Below, in pieces: positions 14,523-23,307 of a DNA stretch of 30,621 nt; within the stretch, counting starts at the first letter, position 1, and each line of letters begins with the position of its first letter. Made by a program: the position numbers and the translations under genes. Below the pieces are notes generated by a model. The model was not told the origin of the DNA, searched no databases, and was given only the letters and a program-made list of their open reading frames with translations. Origin of the DNA: a bacterium (GTDB lineage Bacteria; Blakebacterota; Blakebacteria; Blakebacterales; Blakebacteraceae); assembly GCA_025774615.1 (NCBI GenBank), contig JALGVQ010000055.1:1-30621 (forward strand), read 5' to 3'.

Positions 14523-15982
14523 AAAAACTGAATGTGATATTGGGCATCGCCGTTGTGCTTCTGCTGGCAACAGCGGGAGTCATTCTGCGGATCCCCCCAT
14601 TTGCCGGCGGTGATCGGCCGGTTGCGAGTCAGACCGAGACCATGTACGTCTGCCCGATGCACCCGTCGGTCGTCAGTGACCATCCGGGTGACTGTCCGAT
14701 CTGCGGGATGAGTCTTGTGCCCCAGGAGACCGAGGTACACGATCACGAACAGGAATTGCAGGCAGCATCCGACCAGGGTGAGGCGGTCTATACCTGCCCG
14801 ATGCATCCCTCAGTGGTGAGCGATCGGCCCGGCGACTGCCCGATCTGCGGCATGAGCCTTGTTCCGATGGTCACCGAAGGGACCGGCAGTCAGGATCAGA
14901 TGACGATGGCCGACGGGGATCTCCCCGATGTGACGCTTTCACCCCTTCGGAGGAACCTGGCCAATGTCGCGACCTCCACTGCTCACTATGCGGATATGGA
15001 GAGGGAAGTAACAGCCGTCGGACGGTTCGCCGTGAATGAACAACGTACAGCCCATGTCGCGGCCTGGATCGGAGGCAGGGTCGAGAAACTGCATGTCGAT
15101 TTCACCGGCATCACCGTGACAGAGGGAGAACCACTCCTCGACTTATACAGCCCGGCGTTCGTCCAGACCGGAGAAGAGTACCTCGCCACACTGCCGCCGA
15201 CAGACGGCAGCGAGAGTCCGGTCATGGAGAGCGCTCGGGAACGTCTCCGGCAGGCGACCCGCCAGCGGCTGATACTCTGGGGTGTCACTCCCGAACAGAT
15301 CGGGCAGATCGAAGAGAACCGCGTCGTCCCGACCACGATCACGATCCATGCCCCGGCCTCGGGTACCGTCCTGAAAAAGATGGTCCACGAGGGCATGTAT
15401 ATAAAGGAAGGCCAGACCCTCTTCGATATCGCCGATCTGACCTCTATCTGGATGTACGCTGATTTCTATGAAGAGGATCTCTCATCCCTTCATATCGGGG
15501 GCGCAGTGGATGTGCGCACCGATGCCTGGCCTGACCGGACATTCAGAGGCACGATATCCTTTATCGAACCACTGTTGGATCCCCGCTCCCGGACGGTCCG
15601 TGTGCGGGCCGAGTTTCAGAACCATCGGGGCCAGTTGAAACCGATGATGTTCGGTAATGCAACGATCAGGATTCCTCTGAACAACATCCTCATGATCCCG
15701 GCCTCGGCCGTCATCAACACCGGAGAGCGGCAGGTCGTCTGGGAAGAGGTCGGCGAGAACCGTTTCTCTCCCAGACATGTGACAGTGGGACACCGTATCG
15801 GAGAATGGTACCAGATCCTGGACGGACTCGAACCGGGCGCCGAAGTGGCTTCCTCCGGCGGTTTCCTGCTCGATTCAGAGAGTCAGCTCAGAGCGATCAC
15901 CGGCGCAGCCGCCTCCGCTGCCGCGGGGCACTCACATGACAACGGGCAGAATGATTCTCCGGAAGCACGGCCTGCGTCATGA
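14519..15982 (+). CDS. RND efflux periplasmic adaptor, CusB-like, with two heavy-metal-binding domains
   Basis: The 487-residue membrane-fusion protein links the inner-membrane pump to the outer channel and probably captures Cu(I)/Ag(I). After an N-terminal membrane anchor (residues 4-24) come two near-identical heavy-metal-binding domains at residues 43-68 and 91-116, each with CPMHP and CPICGM motifs. The usual adaptor parts follow: a beta-barrel/lipoyl region (HAPASGTVLKKMVHEGMYIK) and a membrane-proximal domain (LEPGAEVASSGGFLLDSESQ). A His-rich C-terminal end (GHSHDN) adds possible metal ligands. CusB usually has at most one such N-terminal domain; the second looks like an internal tandem duplication. 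The gene overlaps both neighbours by four bases. Confidence 0.93.
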   Translation: MKKLNVILGIAVVLLLATAGVILRIPPFAGGDRPVASQTETMYVCPMHPSVVSDHPGDCPICGMSLVPQETEVHDHEQELQAASDQGEAVYTCPMHPSVVSDRPGDCPICGMSLVPMVTEGTGSQDQMTMADGDLPDVTLSPLRRNLANVATSTAHYADMEREVTAVGRFAVNEQRTAHVAAWIGGRVEKLHVDFTGITVTEGEPLLDLYSPAFVQTGEEYLATLPPTDGSESPVMESARERLRQATRQRLILWGVTPEQIGQIEENRVVPTTITIHAPASGTVLKKMVHEGMYIKEGQTLFDIADLTSIWMYADFYEEDLSSLHIGGAVDVRTDAWPDRTFRGTISFIEPLLDPRSRTVRVRAEFQNHRGQLKPMMFGNATIRIPLNNILMIPASAVINTGERQVVWEEVGENRFSPRHVTVGHRIGEWYQILDGLEPGAEVASSGGFLLDSESQLRAITGAAASAAAGHSHDNGQNDSPEARPAS

Positions 15983-18900
15983 TCGACAGAATCATCGAAT
16001 CGAGTGTCCGCAACCGGCTCATCGTGGGGATCGTGTTCATCCTCGCGATCGCCTGGGGACTGTGGGCACTGCAGAACACCCCCCTGGACGCAATCCCCGA
16101 TCTGAGTGACAACCAGGTGATCGTCGCGACCAACTGGATGGGTCGAGGCCCGCAGGTGATCGAGGATCAGATCACCTATCCCCTCTCAGCCGCGCTCCAG
16201 GGACTCCCCCGGGTGAAATCGGTCCGGGCGACCAGCATGTTCGGCGCCAGCATCATCTATGTGATCTTCGAGGACAACGTCGATATCTACTGGGCCAGAA
16301 GTCGTGTCCTTGAAAAACTTAATTACGCGCAGAGTCTCCTGCCCGCCGGAGTGTCACCCACCCTGGGGCCTGACGGCACCGGCGTGGGACACATCTACTG
16401 GTATATACTCGAGAGTGAACAGCACGACCTCGGGTTTCTGCGGTCGGTGCAGGACTGGTATCTGCGCTATCCTCTGTCAGCTGTAGACGGGGTGAGTGAG
16501 GTCGCCTCGATCGGCGGCTTCGTCAGGCAGTACCAGATCGACCTCGATCCCACGAAACTACTTGCCTACAACATACCCCTCAACCGCGTCGTCCAGGCGG
16601 TCCGGAGCAGTAATTCCGATGTCGGCGGACGCCTGCTCGAGATGAGCGACATCGAATATGTCGTGCGCGGTCTGGGGTATATCAAGTCGATCGAAGATGT
16701 CGAAAACATCGTGGTGGGCGCCACCCCCGAGGGAATTCCCATCTTTGTGAGCAATCTGGGTGCCGTCCAGATGGGTGGTGACATCAGGCGGGGCCTGCTC
16801 GACCAGAATGGTGAGGGTGAGGTCGTTGGCGGCATCATCGTCATGCGTTACGGTGAGAACGCCAAGGATGTCATCGACCGGGTCAAGGCCCGGCTGACTG
16901 AGCTCGAACCTGGATTGCCCGAGGGCATCACCGTCCGAACCGCCTACGACCGCTCCGAACTGATCGAGAACGCTGTCGACACCCTGCGGCACACGCTCAC
17001 CGAGGAAGCGATCATCGTCGCCCTGATCGTCCTGCTCTTCCTGATGCATTTCCGGAGCGCCCTGGTGATCATTCTGAGCCTTCCGATCGCTGTGCTCATC
17101 AGCTTCATCTTCATGAAGTACCTCGGTATCAGCTCGAACATCATGTCGCTGGGCGGAGTGGCGATCGCCATCGGGGTGATCGTGGATGCCTCGGTTGTGA
17201 TGGTGGAGAACGCCTATCGCCATATATCCGAAGCAGGCCTGAAGACGCGTGAGGAGATCACCGCCACGGTGATCACCTCCGCAAAACAGGTAGGAAGGCC
17301 GATCTTCTTCAGCCTGCTGATCATCATCCTCTCCTTCGTTCCGGTATTCCTGCTCACCGGACAGGAAGGACGACTGTTCAAGCCGCTGGCCTTCACCAAA
17401 ACCTTTACGATGACGGGCGCGGCCATCATCTCGATCACCCTGGTACCGGTGCTGATGACCATCTTCATCAGGGGCAAGCGACTGCGCATAGAGAATCAGA
17501 ACCCCCTGATGCTGGTACTCAACGCCATCTACCGATCGATCCAGGGACTCGCTCTTCGAAACCGTCTGGTCACCTTGCTGATTACCCTGCTCATCGTGGC
17601 GGCCACGATCCCGATCGCGGCGAGCAGAGGACGGGAGTTCATGCCCGCGCTCGATGAGGGCAGCCTGCTCTACATGCCGGTCACACTGCCCAACGTCACG
17701 GTGACCGAGGCGAAGCGCCTGCTGCAGGTGACCGACGCCATCATCAAATCAGTTCCGGAGGTCGAGTATGTGCTCGGCAAGGTCGGGCGTGCCGAGACCG
17801 CGACCGATCCGGCTCCAGTGTCGATGATCGAGACGATCATCATTCTGAAACCACAATCGGAATGGCGCAAGGGGTTCACAAAATCCGACCTGATCGGCGA
17901 TCTGAACTCACGGCTCCAGATCCCCGGGCTCACCAACGGGTGGACCCAGCCGATCATCAACCGGATCCAGATGCTCGCGACCGGTGTGCGCACCGATCTG
18001 GGAGTCAAGATCTTCGGCCCCGACCTGCGAATTTTGGGAGATCTTGCGCTGCAGGTGGAAGAGATCCTCCGTCCCATCCCCGGAGCGGCTGACCTCTACT
18101 CCGAGCGGGTTGTGGGCGGCCGCTACCTCGACATCACGATCGACCGCGTGGCAGCCGCGCGATTCGGCGTCCGTGTAGCCGACATCCAGATGGTCGTGGA
18201 GACGGCGATCGGCGGAATGAACCTGACCACGACTGTCGAGGGCAGGGAACGGTACCCGGTCAGGGTCCGGTACGCATCAGACTACCGGAGTGATCCGGAA
18301 GCGGTGGGACGCGTGCTCGTCCCGACAGCCGGCGGAGCACAGATACCCCTGGAACAGGTGGCCGACATCACGATCAGTGCGGGACCACCCATGATCAACA
18401 GCGATAACGGCATGCTCCGCTCGCTGGTGATGCTGAACGTGCGCGGCCGGGATATGGGATCGTTCGTGGATGCCGCGAAGGAAGCCCTGGCAGAGGAACT
18501 CGACCTGCCCGATGGTTACTCGCTCAACTGGTCTGGCCAGTACGAGAATCAGATCCGGGCGAAGGAGCGGCTCGCTACCCTTCTGCCGGCTGTCCTTCTA
18601 ATCATCCTGCTGCTGCTCTATATCACCTTCAGAAGCATCGGAGAGACCCTGCTCGTCATTCTCTCGGTGCCTTTCGCTCTCGTCGGGGGCGTCCTCCTGC
18701 AATGGATACTCGGATACAACTACAGCGTCGCCGTCTGGGTGGGTTACATCGCCCTGACCGGCATAGCAGTCGAGACCGGTGTGGTGATGCTGATCTACCT
18801 CAATGAAGCGCTCGACAGATACATCACTGCCGGTTCTGTTACAAAGGAGACGATCCGGCAGGCGGCGACCGACGGCAGTGTGCTCCGCCTGCGGCCGAAG

Positions 18901-19143
18901 CTGATGACCGTCGCCACGAGCCTCATCGGACTCCTGCCGATCATGTGGAGTACCGGAACCGGCAGTGACGTCATGAAACCGATCGCCACCCCGGTGGTGG
19001 GCGGGATCGTAACGAGCCTCATCCTGATCCTGATCGTGCTACCCGTTTTCTGGAGTCTCCTGAAGGAGTGGGAATGGCGCAGGGGGCGACTGCGATTCAG
19101 CGGCATGGGTCATGGGGGGAATGAACGTGTAACCACTACTTGA
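15979..19143 (+). CDS. Heavy-metal RND pump, CusA/CzcA family
   Basis: The 1054-residue inner-membrane transporter drives metal export by proton antiport. The N-terminus (RNRLIVGIVFILAIAWG, then PLDAIPDLSDNQVIV) and the fourth membrane helix with IGVIVDASVVMVEN, including the proton-relay Asp, are diagnostic of the heavy-metal subfamily. Two periplasmic loops flank two six-helix bundles, and length is standard. Met616 (PAPVSMIET) and Met665 (IQMLATG) sit in contexts I recall as copper-binding methionine sites of E. coli CusA, which favours Cu(I)/Ag(I) over zinc or cobalt; that comparison is from memory. The start overlaps the adaptor stop (ATGA). The DUF4920-type gene follows 57 bases on. Confidence 0.95.
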   Translation: MIDRIIESSVRNRLIVGIVFILAIAWGLWALQNTPLDAIPDLSDNQVIVATNWMGRGPQVIEDQITYPLSAALQGLPRVKSVRATSMFGASIIYVIFEDNVDIYWARSRVLEKLNYAQSLLPAGVSPTLGPDGTGVGHIYWYILESEQHDLGFLRSVQDWYLRYPLSAVDGVSEVASIGGFVRQYQIDLDPTKLLAYNIPLNRVVQAVRSSNSDVGGRLLEMSDIEYVVRGLGYIKSIEDVENIVVGATPEGIPIFVSNLGAVQMGGDIRRGLLDQNGEGEVVGGIIVMRYGENAKDVIDRVKARLTELEPGLPEGITVRTAYDRSELIENAVDTLRHTLTEEAIIVALIVLLFLMHFRSALVIILSLPIAVLISFIFMKYLGISSNIMSLGGVAIAIGVIVDASVVMVENAYRHISEAGLKTREEITATVITSAKQVGRPIFFSLLIIILSFVPVFLLTGQEGRLFKPLAFTKTFTMTGAAIISITLVPVLMTIFIRGKRLRIENQNPLMLVLNAIYRSIQGLALRNRLVTLLITLLIVAATIPIAASRGREFMPALDEGSLLYMPVTLPNVTVTEAKRLLQVTDAIIKSVPEVEYVLGKVGRAETATDPAPVSMIETIIILKPQSEWRKGFTKSDLIGDLNSRLQIPGLTNGWTQPIINRIQMLATGVRTDLGVKIFGPDLRILGDLALQVEEILRPIPGAADLYSERVVGGRYLDITIDRVAAARFGVRVADIQMVVETAIGGMNLTTTVEGRERYPVRVRYASDYRSDPEAVGRVLVPTAGGAQIPLEQVADITISAGPPMINSDNGMLRSLVMLNVRGRDMGSFVDAAKEALAEELDLPDGYSLNWSGQYENQIRAKERLATLLPAVLLIILLLLYITFRSIGETLLVILSVPFALVGGVLLQWILGYNYSVAVWVGYIALTGIAVETGVVMLIYLNEALDRYITAGSVTKETIRQAATDGSVLRLRPKLMTVATSLIGLLPIMWSTGTGSDVMKPIATPVVGGIVTSLILILIVLPVFWSLLKEWEWRRGRLRFSGMGHGGNERVTTT

Positions 19144-19200
19144 TTCGGACCACGAATTAGATAGATGATGTTCTCAACGCAACAATAAATGGAGGCACAC

Positions 19201-19800
19201 ATGAAGAAGTTCGCGATTTCGACTCTCGTCATCCTGCTGATGGTGACGGTGGCCACAGCCGGCACGACCGAGGACAAACACTTCGGGCAACCGCTGACGA
19301 TCGAGAAGGTCACCCCCCTGAAAGACATCATCGCCTCACCGGCAGACTATGTCGGCAAGGAAGTCCGCACTGCCGGGTACATCTTTGAGATGTGTACCAG
19401 CAGCGGCTGCTGGATCGGCATCCTGCCCAGCATCGACAGCGAGGAGATCGTGAAGATCTCCTGGATGGAGACCGACGTCAGGTTCCCGATCGGAGAAGAG
19501 ACGACCGGGCACTACATCGAGATCCAGGGTGAGATCATCACCGCCGAGCAGGAAGAGGCGGACCATGAAGCTCACATGGAAGAAGAGGGGATGGATGCAG
19601 ACCACGAGCACGCCGAGGCGGCTCCCGAGGGAACTACCCGCACGGTCTACACCTGCCCGATGCATCCCGACGTGCAGAGTGAGACCCGTGACCGGTGCTC
19701 GATCTGCAACATGTACCTCACCCCGCACGAAATAGCTCTCCCCACCTACAGCGCGCTCGCCATCACGGGCATCGGCGCGATCGTGAAGGAGAAGAAGTAG
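19201..19800 (+). CDS. Secreted DUF4920-like protein fused to a heavy-metal-binding domain
   Basis: The 199-residue exported protein has a signal peptide (MKKFAISTLVILLMV...ATAG). A DUF4920-like domain (about residues 28-115) follows, containing GKEVRTAGYIFEMC and a CTSSGCW motif at residues 65-71. A Glu/His-rich linker (HEAHMEEEGMDADHEH) leads to a C-terminal heavy-metal-binding domain at residues 149-175 with CPMHP and CSICNM. I chose ATG 19201 because GGAGG sits five to six bases upstream; the ATG at 19189 overlaps that site. It closes the copper-efflux operon and is probably a periplasmic metal chaperone or sensor; its exact function is unknown. The last motif has Asn where the adaptor's domains have Gly. 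Confidence 0.85.
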   Translation: MKKFAISTLVILLMVTVATAGTTEDKHFGQPLTIEKVTPLKDIIASPADYVGKEVRTAGYIFEMCTSSGCWIGILPSIDSEEIVKISWMETDVRFPIGEETTGHYIEIQGEIITAEQEEADHEAHMEEEGMDADHEHAEAAPEGTTRTVYTCPMHPDVQSETRDRCSICNMYLTPHEIALPTYSALAITGIGAIVKEKK

Positions 19801-19828
19801 CAGTAGACGAAACGGCGGATCATTACTG

Positions 19829-19867
19829 CCCGCACCGGAGCGCATCCTGTAACGCTCCGGTCGCGGG
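19829..19867 (+). terminator. Hairpin closing the copper-efflux operon
   Basis: A strong stem (CCGGAGCG / CGCTCCGG extended by CCCGC / GCGGG with one unpaired base each side) starts about 28 bases after the stop at 19800. Only a short TTTA follows, so it is a probable but not textbook intrinsic terminator. Confidence 0.6.
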
Positions 19868-19897
19868 TTTACCGCTTACCTGGTGAGCAGGACAAAT

Positions 19898-19921
19898 CCA
19901 GTGAGCCAGTGAGCCAGTGAG
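19898..19921. repeat. Three tandem copies of an 8-bp unit
   Basis: The unit CCAGTGAG occurs three times head to tail with no mismatch, in the short gap between two convergent genes. It is a small microsatellite-like repeat and no function is evident. Confidence 0.7.
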
Positions 19922-19969
19922 ATCTGGGAGTCACTCCGGTTCCGCCAGGAATACCAGGCGACCGGGGAA

Positions 19970-20584
19970 TCAGTCCGGTTCCGCCCCGGTGAGCGAATAC
20001 TCATCCTCTACTGATCCAGCCTCTTCCTCTGCCCTGTTCAGGGCATTGAACTGGACCAGCAGGAGGTACCCGCCCCAGAGGAACATCGCGACCATCAGGA
20101 ACCTGCCGATGTCGTAGCTGATACTGGCGATCAACTGGTCCTTATCGAGCCACCCCAGGTGTCCCAGGATGTTGTTCCAGTCGTGGTAGCCGGGAGCGTC
20201 CTTGCCGGTGACACCTCCCAGCAGCAGCAGGCGCTGTGCCCGGGCGTCACCTATGTACGGGGCTATATCCATGAAATTCTGCCCGAACCACCAGAGGGTG
20301 ACCGCTGACCCGAAGGAGTTCTTCTCTTTCACCAGAAAGGTGATCACGAAGAGGAGCGGGACGAGGAGCTGCATGAGGGTGCCGCCGAGTACCCCGATAA
20401 ACCAGCCGAAGGGGCCAAAGATGACATGCCCTGCCTCGTGGAGGGGGAGATTGACATTGTGCATGAAGGAATTCAGTACCACCGGGGCGTCGGGACCACC
20501 CGCGATGAAACGCACACCCCACCCCACCAGGAAAAGATAGAGGATGAGACGTCCGTAGAACCAGGTTCGCTCCATGTCGTGCAC
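19970..20584 (-). CDS. Small multi-pass membrane protein with HEAGH zinc motif (M50-like)
   Basis: The product is about 204 residues with four or so membrane segments (about 12-28, 54-84, 92-103 and 165-186). The segment LPLHEAGHVIFG holds an HEAGH motif at residues 49-53, the zinc-binding HExxH of site-2-type proteases. A later QNFMDIAPYIGDARAQ (about 102-116) could supply the third acidic ligand, as in the NxxPxxxLDG motif of that family, though it is not a clear match. Proteolytic activity is therefore plausible but not proven. I prefer GTG 20584, which has GGGAGG eight bases upstream; ATG 20575 is the alternative. It is divergent from the large permease gene and converges on the copper operon. 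Confidence 0.75.
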   Translation of the reverse strand: MHDMERTWFYGRLILYLFLVGWGVRFIAGGPDAPVVLNSFMHNVNLPLHEAGHVIFGPFGWFIGVLGGTLMQLLVPLLFVITFLVKEKNSFGSAVTLWWFGQNFMDIAPYIGDARAQRLLLLGGVTGKDAPGYHDWNNILGHLGWLDKDQLIASISYDIGRFLMVAMFLWGGYLLLVQFNALNRAEEEAGSVEDEYSLTGAEPD

Positions 20585-20688
20585 GACGAAGTCCTCCCTG
20601 CCTGAAACAACCCGCAATAACAGCGACAACCTTCAGAAACCTATTCTTTATCCGACTCGTACAAACAGGCAAATGGAAAGGGATCCCG

Positions 20689-23223
20689 GTGGGTGTGGTG
20701 ACACGGGCTCCGATGATCACAGATCGTAATTCCGATAGCCACAGGTCGTACAGAGGAATCGTGGAATCGATCCTGCAGGACATCCGTTTCGCTCTGCGCA
20801 CACTGCGCAAGAACCCGGGATTCGCGATCATTGCCGTGCTCTCCCTGGCCCTCGGGATCGGCGCCAACACCGCTATCTACAGCATCTATAATTCTGTCTT
20901 CCTGAAAGATCTGCCGGTCACGGATATTGGAAGCCTGGTCGAATTTTACACCCACGATCCTGAAGACGACTTCATGGAGCACTCGGTCTCCTCCTACCCC
21001 GATTACCTCGATTACCGTGAGCAGAGTGGTGATGTATTCGAGGACATGGCGATCTACAACATCGCATTCCTCGTCCACGACACCGGTGATGAGAGTAGTT
21101 ATCTCTTCGGGGAAGAGGTGAGCGCCAATTTCTTCGACGTGCTCGGTGTCGGAACAGTCCTGGGCAGGACGTTCATCCCCGAGGAGGAGGGCCTCATAGG
21201 GGCTCCCCCTACTGCGGTTATCGGCCACTCCTTCTGGCAGACCCAGTTCGGCGGTGATCCCGGCATCATCGGCGAGACCATCACTCTTACCGGAGTGGAC
21301 TTCACGATCATAGGAGTGCTTCCTGCCGAATTTCAGGGGATGTTCCCCATCCAGGCCGATATCTGGTATCCGATGACCCTCTCTCCCCTGCTCCGTCCGG
21401 GAGACGATCAGCTCGAATCGAGAGGATCGAGATCCCTCTGGATCAAGGCACGCCTGAAAGAGGGAGTCACCATCGACCAGGCCGAAGCGGCGCTGGATGT
21501 TATCTCTGCACGACTGGCGAGCGAGTATCCGGAATCGAACGAGGGGCATAAGGCCCTGCTCGTCGCCTCCGAGGACGTGAGCTTCCACCCCGAGCTGGAT
21601 GGGATCATCAAGGGCTTCACGATCACCCTCATGGCGGTGATCGGGCTGGTACTGCTCATCGCCTGCGTCAACCTGGCGAGCATGCTGCTCGCCCGGGCTG
21701 TATCCAGACAGAAGGAGATCGGAATCCGGCTCGCGCTCGGGGCCGGCCGGCTCCGGCTTATCCGGCAGCTCATCACCGAGAGCACCCTCCTCTCCATGCT
21801 CGGCGGGATCGCCGGCGTGGCTCTGGCGTACTGGCTGATCCAGATACTGCTCGCAGTCCAGCCTCCCACGATCATCCCGATAAACATCGATATCGGTATC
21901 GACGGGAACGTCCTGCTCTTCGCGTTCCTTCTCTCGGCCGGAACCGGCATCATCTTCGGGCTCATCCCCGCCCTGCAGACCACCCGCCACGAACTGATCA
22001 GTACACTCAAGAGCGGTACCGTATTCATGTCGGGGCGCCTCAGGCGTTTTGGATCGCGGAGCATCCTGGTCGTCACCCAGGTGGCGGTCTCGGTCATCCT
22101 GCTCATCTGCGCCGGCCTCTTCCTGCGCAGTCTGGGGAACGCGAGCAATGTCGACCCCGGATTCGACCTGCGTGACGGAGTGGTGGCGACGTATGAACTC
22201 GGTGAGGGAGGCAGGTTCACGGTCGAAGAGAGCCGGGCGTTCTCTAATAACCTGGTCGACCGGATCTCGGCCCTGCCCGGAGTCGAGTCGGTCTGCATAA
22301 CCGACCGCCTACCGCTCGGACAGGGCATCTCTGTCACCGAAGCCTTCCCCGAGACACCGCACATGGAGATCGGCGAGGACGGCGTCCCGGCGGATCTTGC
22401 CACCGTCAGTCCCCAATACTTCCAGACGCTGGGGATCCCGATTGTCTTCGGTCGCCCCTTCGCCCGAACCGACCTGCCCGACGGTGAACGGGTTGTGATC
22501 GTGAACGAATTCTTCGCCCAGACCTACTGGCCGGGCGAGAGCGCAATCGGGCAGAAGGTCAGGGTCTACCGTGATGACGGGCCGCTCTGTACGATCGTCG
22601 GGGTGGCGAAGAACGGGAAATACCGATCCCTCGGAGAACGGGACAGGTCCTTCATCTACCTGCCCACCGGCCAGGACAACATGTTCCTGTCCAATCTCGT
22701 GGCGCGTACCAGCGGTGACGGCAGAGAGTTCATCCAGACGCTGCGTAATGAACTCCGCGCGATCGACTCACATGTTCCGATACTCGACATCATCACCATC
22801 CGGGAGCATCTGCAGCTGATGCTCTTCCTGCCGAGGATGCTGGCGAGTCTCCTCTTTGGACTGGGAATCCTCTCCCTGATCCTGGGAACCACCGGGCTGT
22901 ACGGTGTGATCGCTTACGATGTATCACGCCGGACCCGGGAGGTCGGGATCAGGATGAGTGTCGGTGCTCAGCAGTCGCAGGTGGTGCGCCTGATCATGTG
23001 GGGGGGCATCAAGCTGGTCGGGATCGGGACGGTGATCGGACTGGGGATCGCCCTGTTTGCCACGAAGGCGCTCGAAACGATGCTCTTCAACATCAGCCCG
23101 GCCGACCCGATCACCTACCTCGGGGTGACCTTGCTCTTCCTGGCAATCGCGATCATCGCAACCACGAAGCCCGCCAGACGGGCCTCGGCCGTCAATCCGA
23201 TAGAAGCACTGCGGAGCGAATAG
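20689..23223 (+). CDS. Large MacB/FtsX-type ABC transporter permease without ATPase domain
   Basis: The 844-residue product belongs to the two-unit permease family common in Acidobacteria and related lineages. It opens with ILQDIRFALRTLRKNPGF and LSLALGIGANTAIYS, the standard N-terminus of those proteins. A MacB-type periplasmic core follows (about residues 75-290), then three FtsX-type helices with an RQKEIGIRLALGAGR motif, a second periplasmic core, and a second FtsX unit with RTREVGIRMSVGAQQ. No nucleotide-binding domain is present and no ATPase gene is adjacent, so its partner must be encoded elsewhere. The GTG at 20689 has AAAGGG upstream; GTG 20761 (giving MESILQD) is another possible start. 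It stands alone and ends in a clear hairpin. The substrate is unknown. Confidence 0.9.
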   Translation: MGVVTRAPMITDRNSDSHRSYRGIVESILQDIRFALRTLRKNPGFAIIAVLSLALGIGANTAIYSIYNSVFLKDLPVTDIGSLVEFYTHDPEDDFMEHSVSSYPDYLDYREQSGDVFEDMAIYNIAFLVHDTGDESSYLFGEEVSANFFDVLGVGTVLGRTFIPEEEGLIGAPPTAVIGHSFWQTQFGGDPGIIGETITLTGVDFTIIGVLPAEFQGMFPIQADIWYPMTLSPLLRPGDDQLESRGSRSLWIKARLKEGVTIDQAEAALDVISARLASEYPESNEGHKALLVASEDVSFHPELDGIIKGFTITLMAVIGLVLLIACVNLASMLLARAVSRQKEIGIRLALGAGRLRLIRQLITESTLLSMLGGIAGVALAYWLIQILLAVQPPTIIPINIDIGIDGNVLLFAFLLSAGTGIIFGLIPALQTTRHELISTLKSGTVFMSGRLRRFGSRSILVVTQVAVSVILLICAGLFLRSLGNASNVDPGFDLRDGVVATYELGEGGRFTVEESRAFSNNLVDRISALPGVESVCITDRLPLGQGISVTEAFPETPHMEIGEDGVPADLATVSPQYFQTLGIPIVFGRPFARTDLPDGERVVIVNEFFAQTYWPGESAIGQKVRVYRDDGPLCTIVGVAKNGKYRSLGERDRSFIYLPTGQDNMFLSNLVARTSGDGREFIQTLRNELRAIDSHVPILDIITIREHLQLMLFLPRMLASLLFGLGILSLILGTTGLYGVIAYDVSRRTREVGIRMSVGAQQSQVVRLIMWGGIKLVGIGTVIGLGIALFATKALETMLFNISPADPITYLGVTLLFLAIAIIATTKPARRASAVNPIEALRSE

Positions 23224-23252
23224 GAACAGCCCGCGACATCATCTCGTTATGG

Positions 23253-23285
23253 AAAAAGGGGAGGTCTGAATGACCTCCCCTTTCT
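23253..23285. terminator. Intrinsic-type terminator between convergent genes
   Basis: A 12-bp perfect stem (AAAGGGGAGGTC / GACCTCCCCTTT) with a five-base loop is flanked by an A-run on one side and a T-run on the other, so it can end transcription from both directions. It lies 30 bases after the permease stop and about 25 bases beyond the end of the convergent kor operon. Confidence 0.85.
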
Positions 23286-23307
23286 GCATCCACTACTGGA
23301 GTGGGTC

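Noticed and set aside
19930-19984. Short repeated GG(C)GGAACCGGA block near the end of the HEAGH gene
   Set aside because: Two copies of about 16 bases with few differences, one including the stop codon; too short and isolated to assign meaning.
20641-21990. Leftward open frame opposite the MacB-like permease
   Set aside because: The charged, repetitive translation is the complement of a well-supported membrane protein; GC-rich codon bias opens antisense frames.
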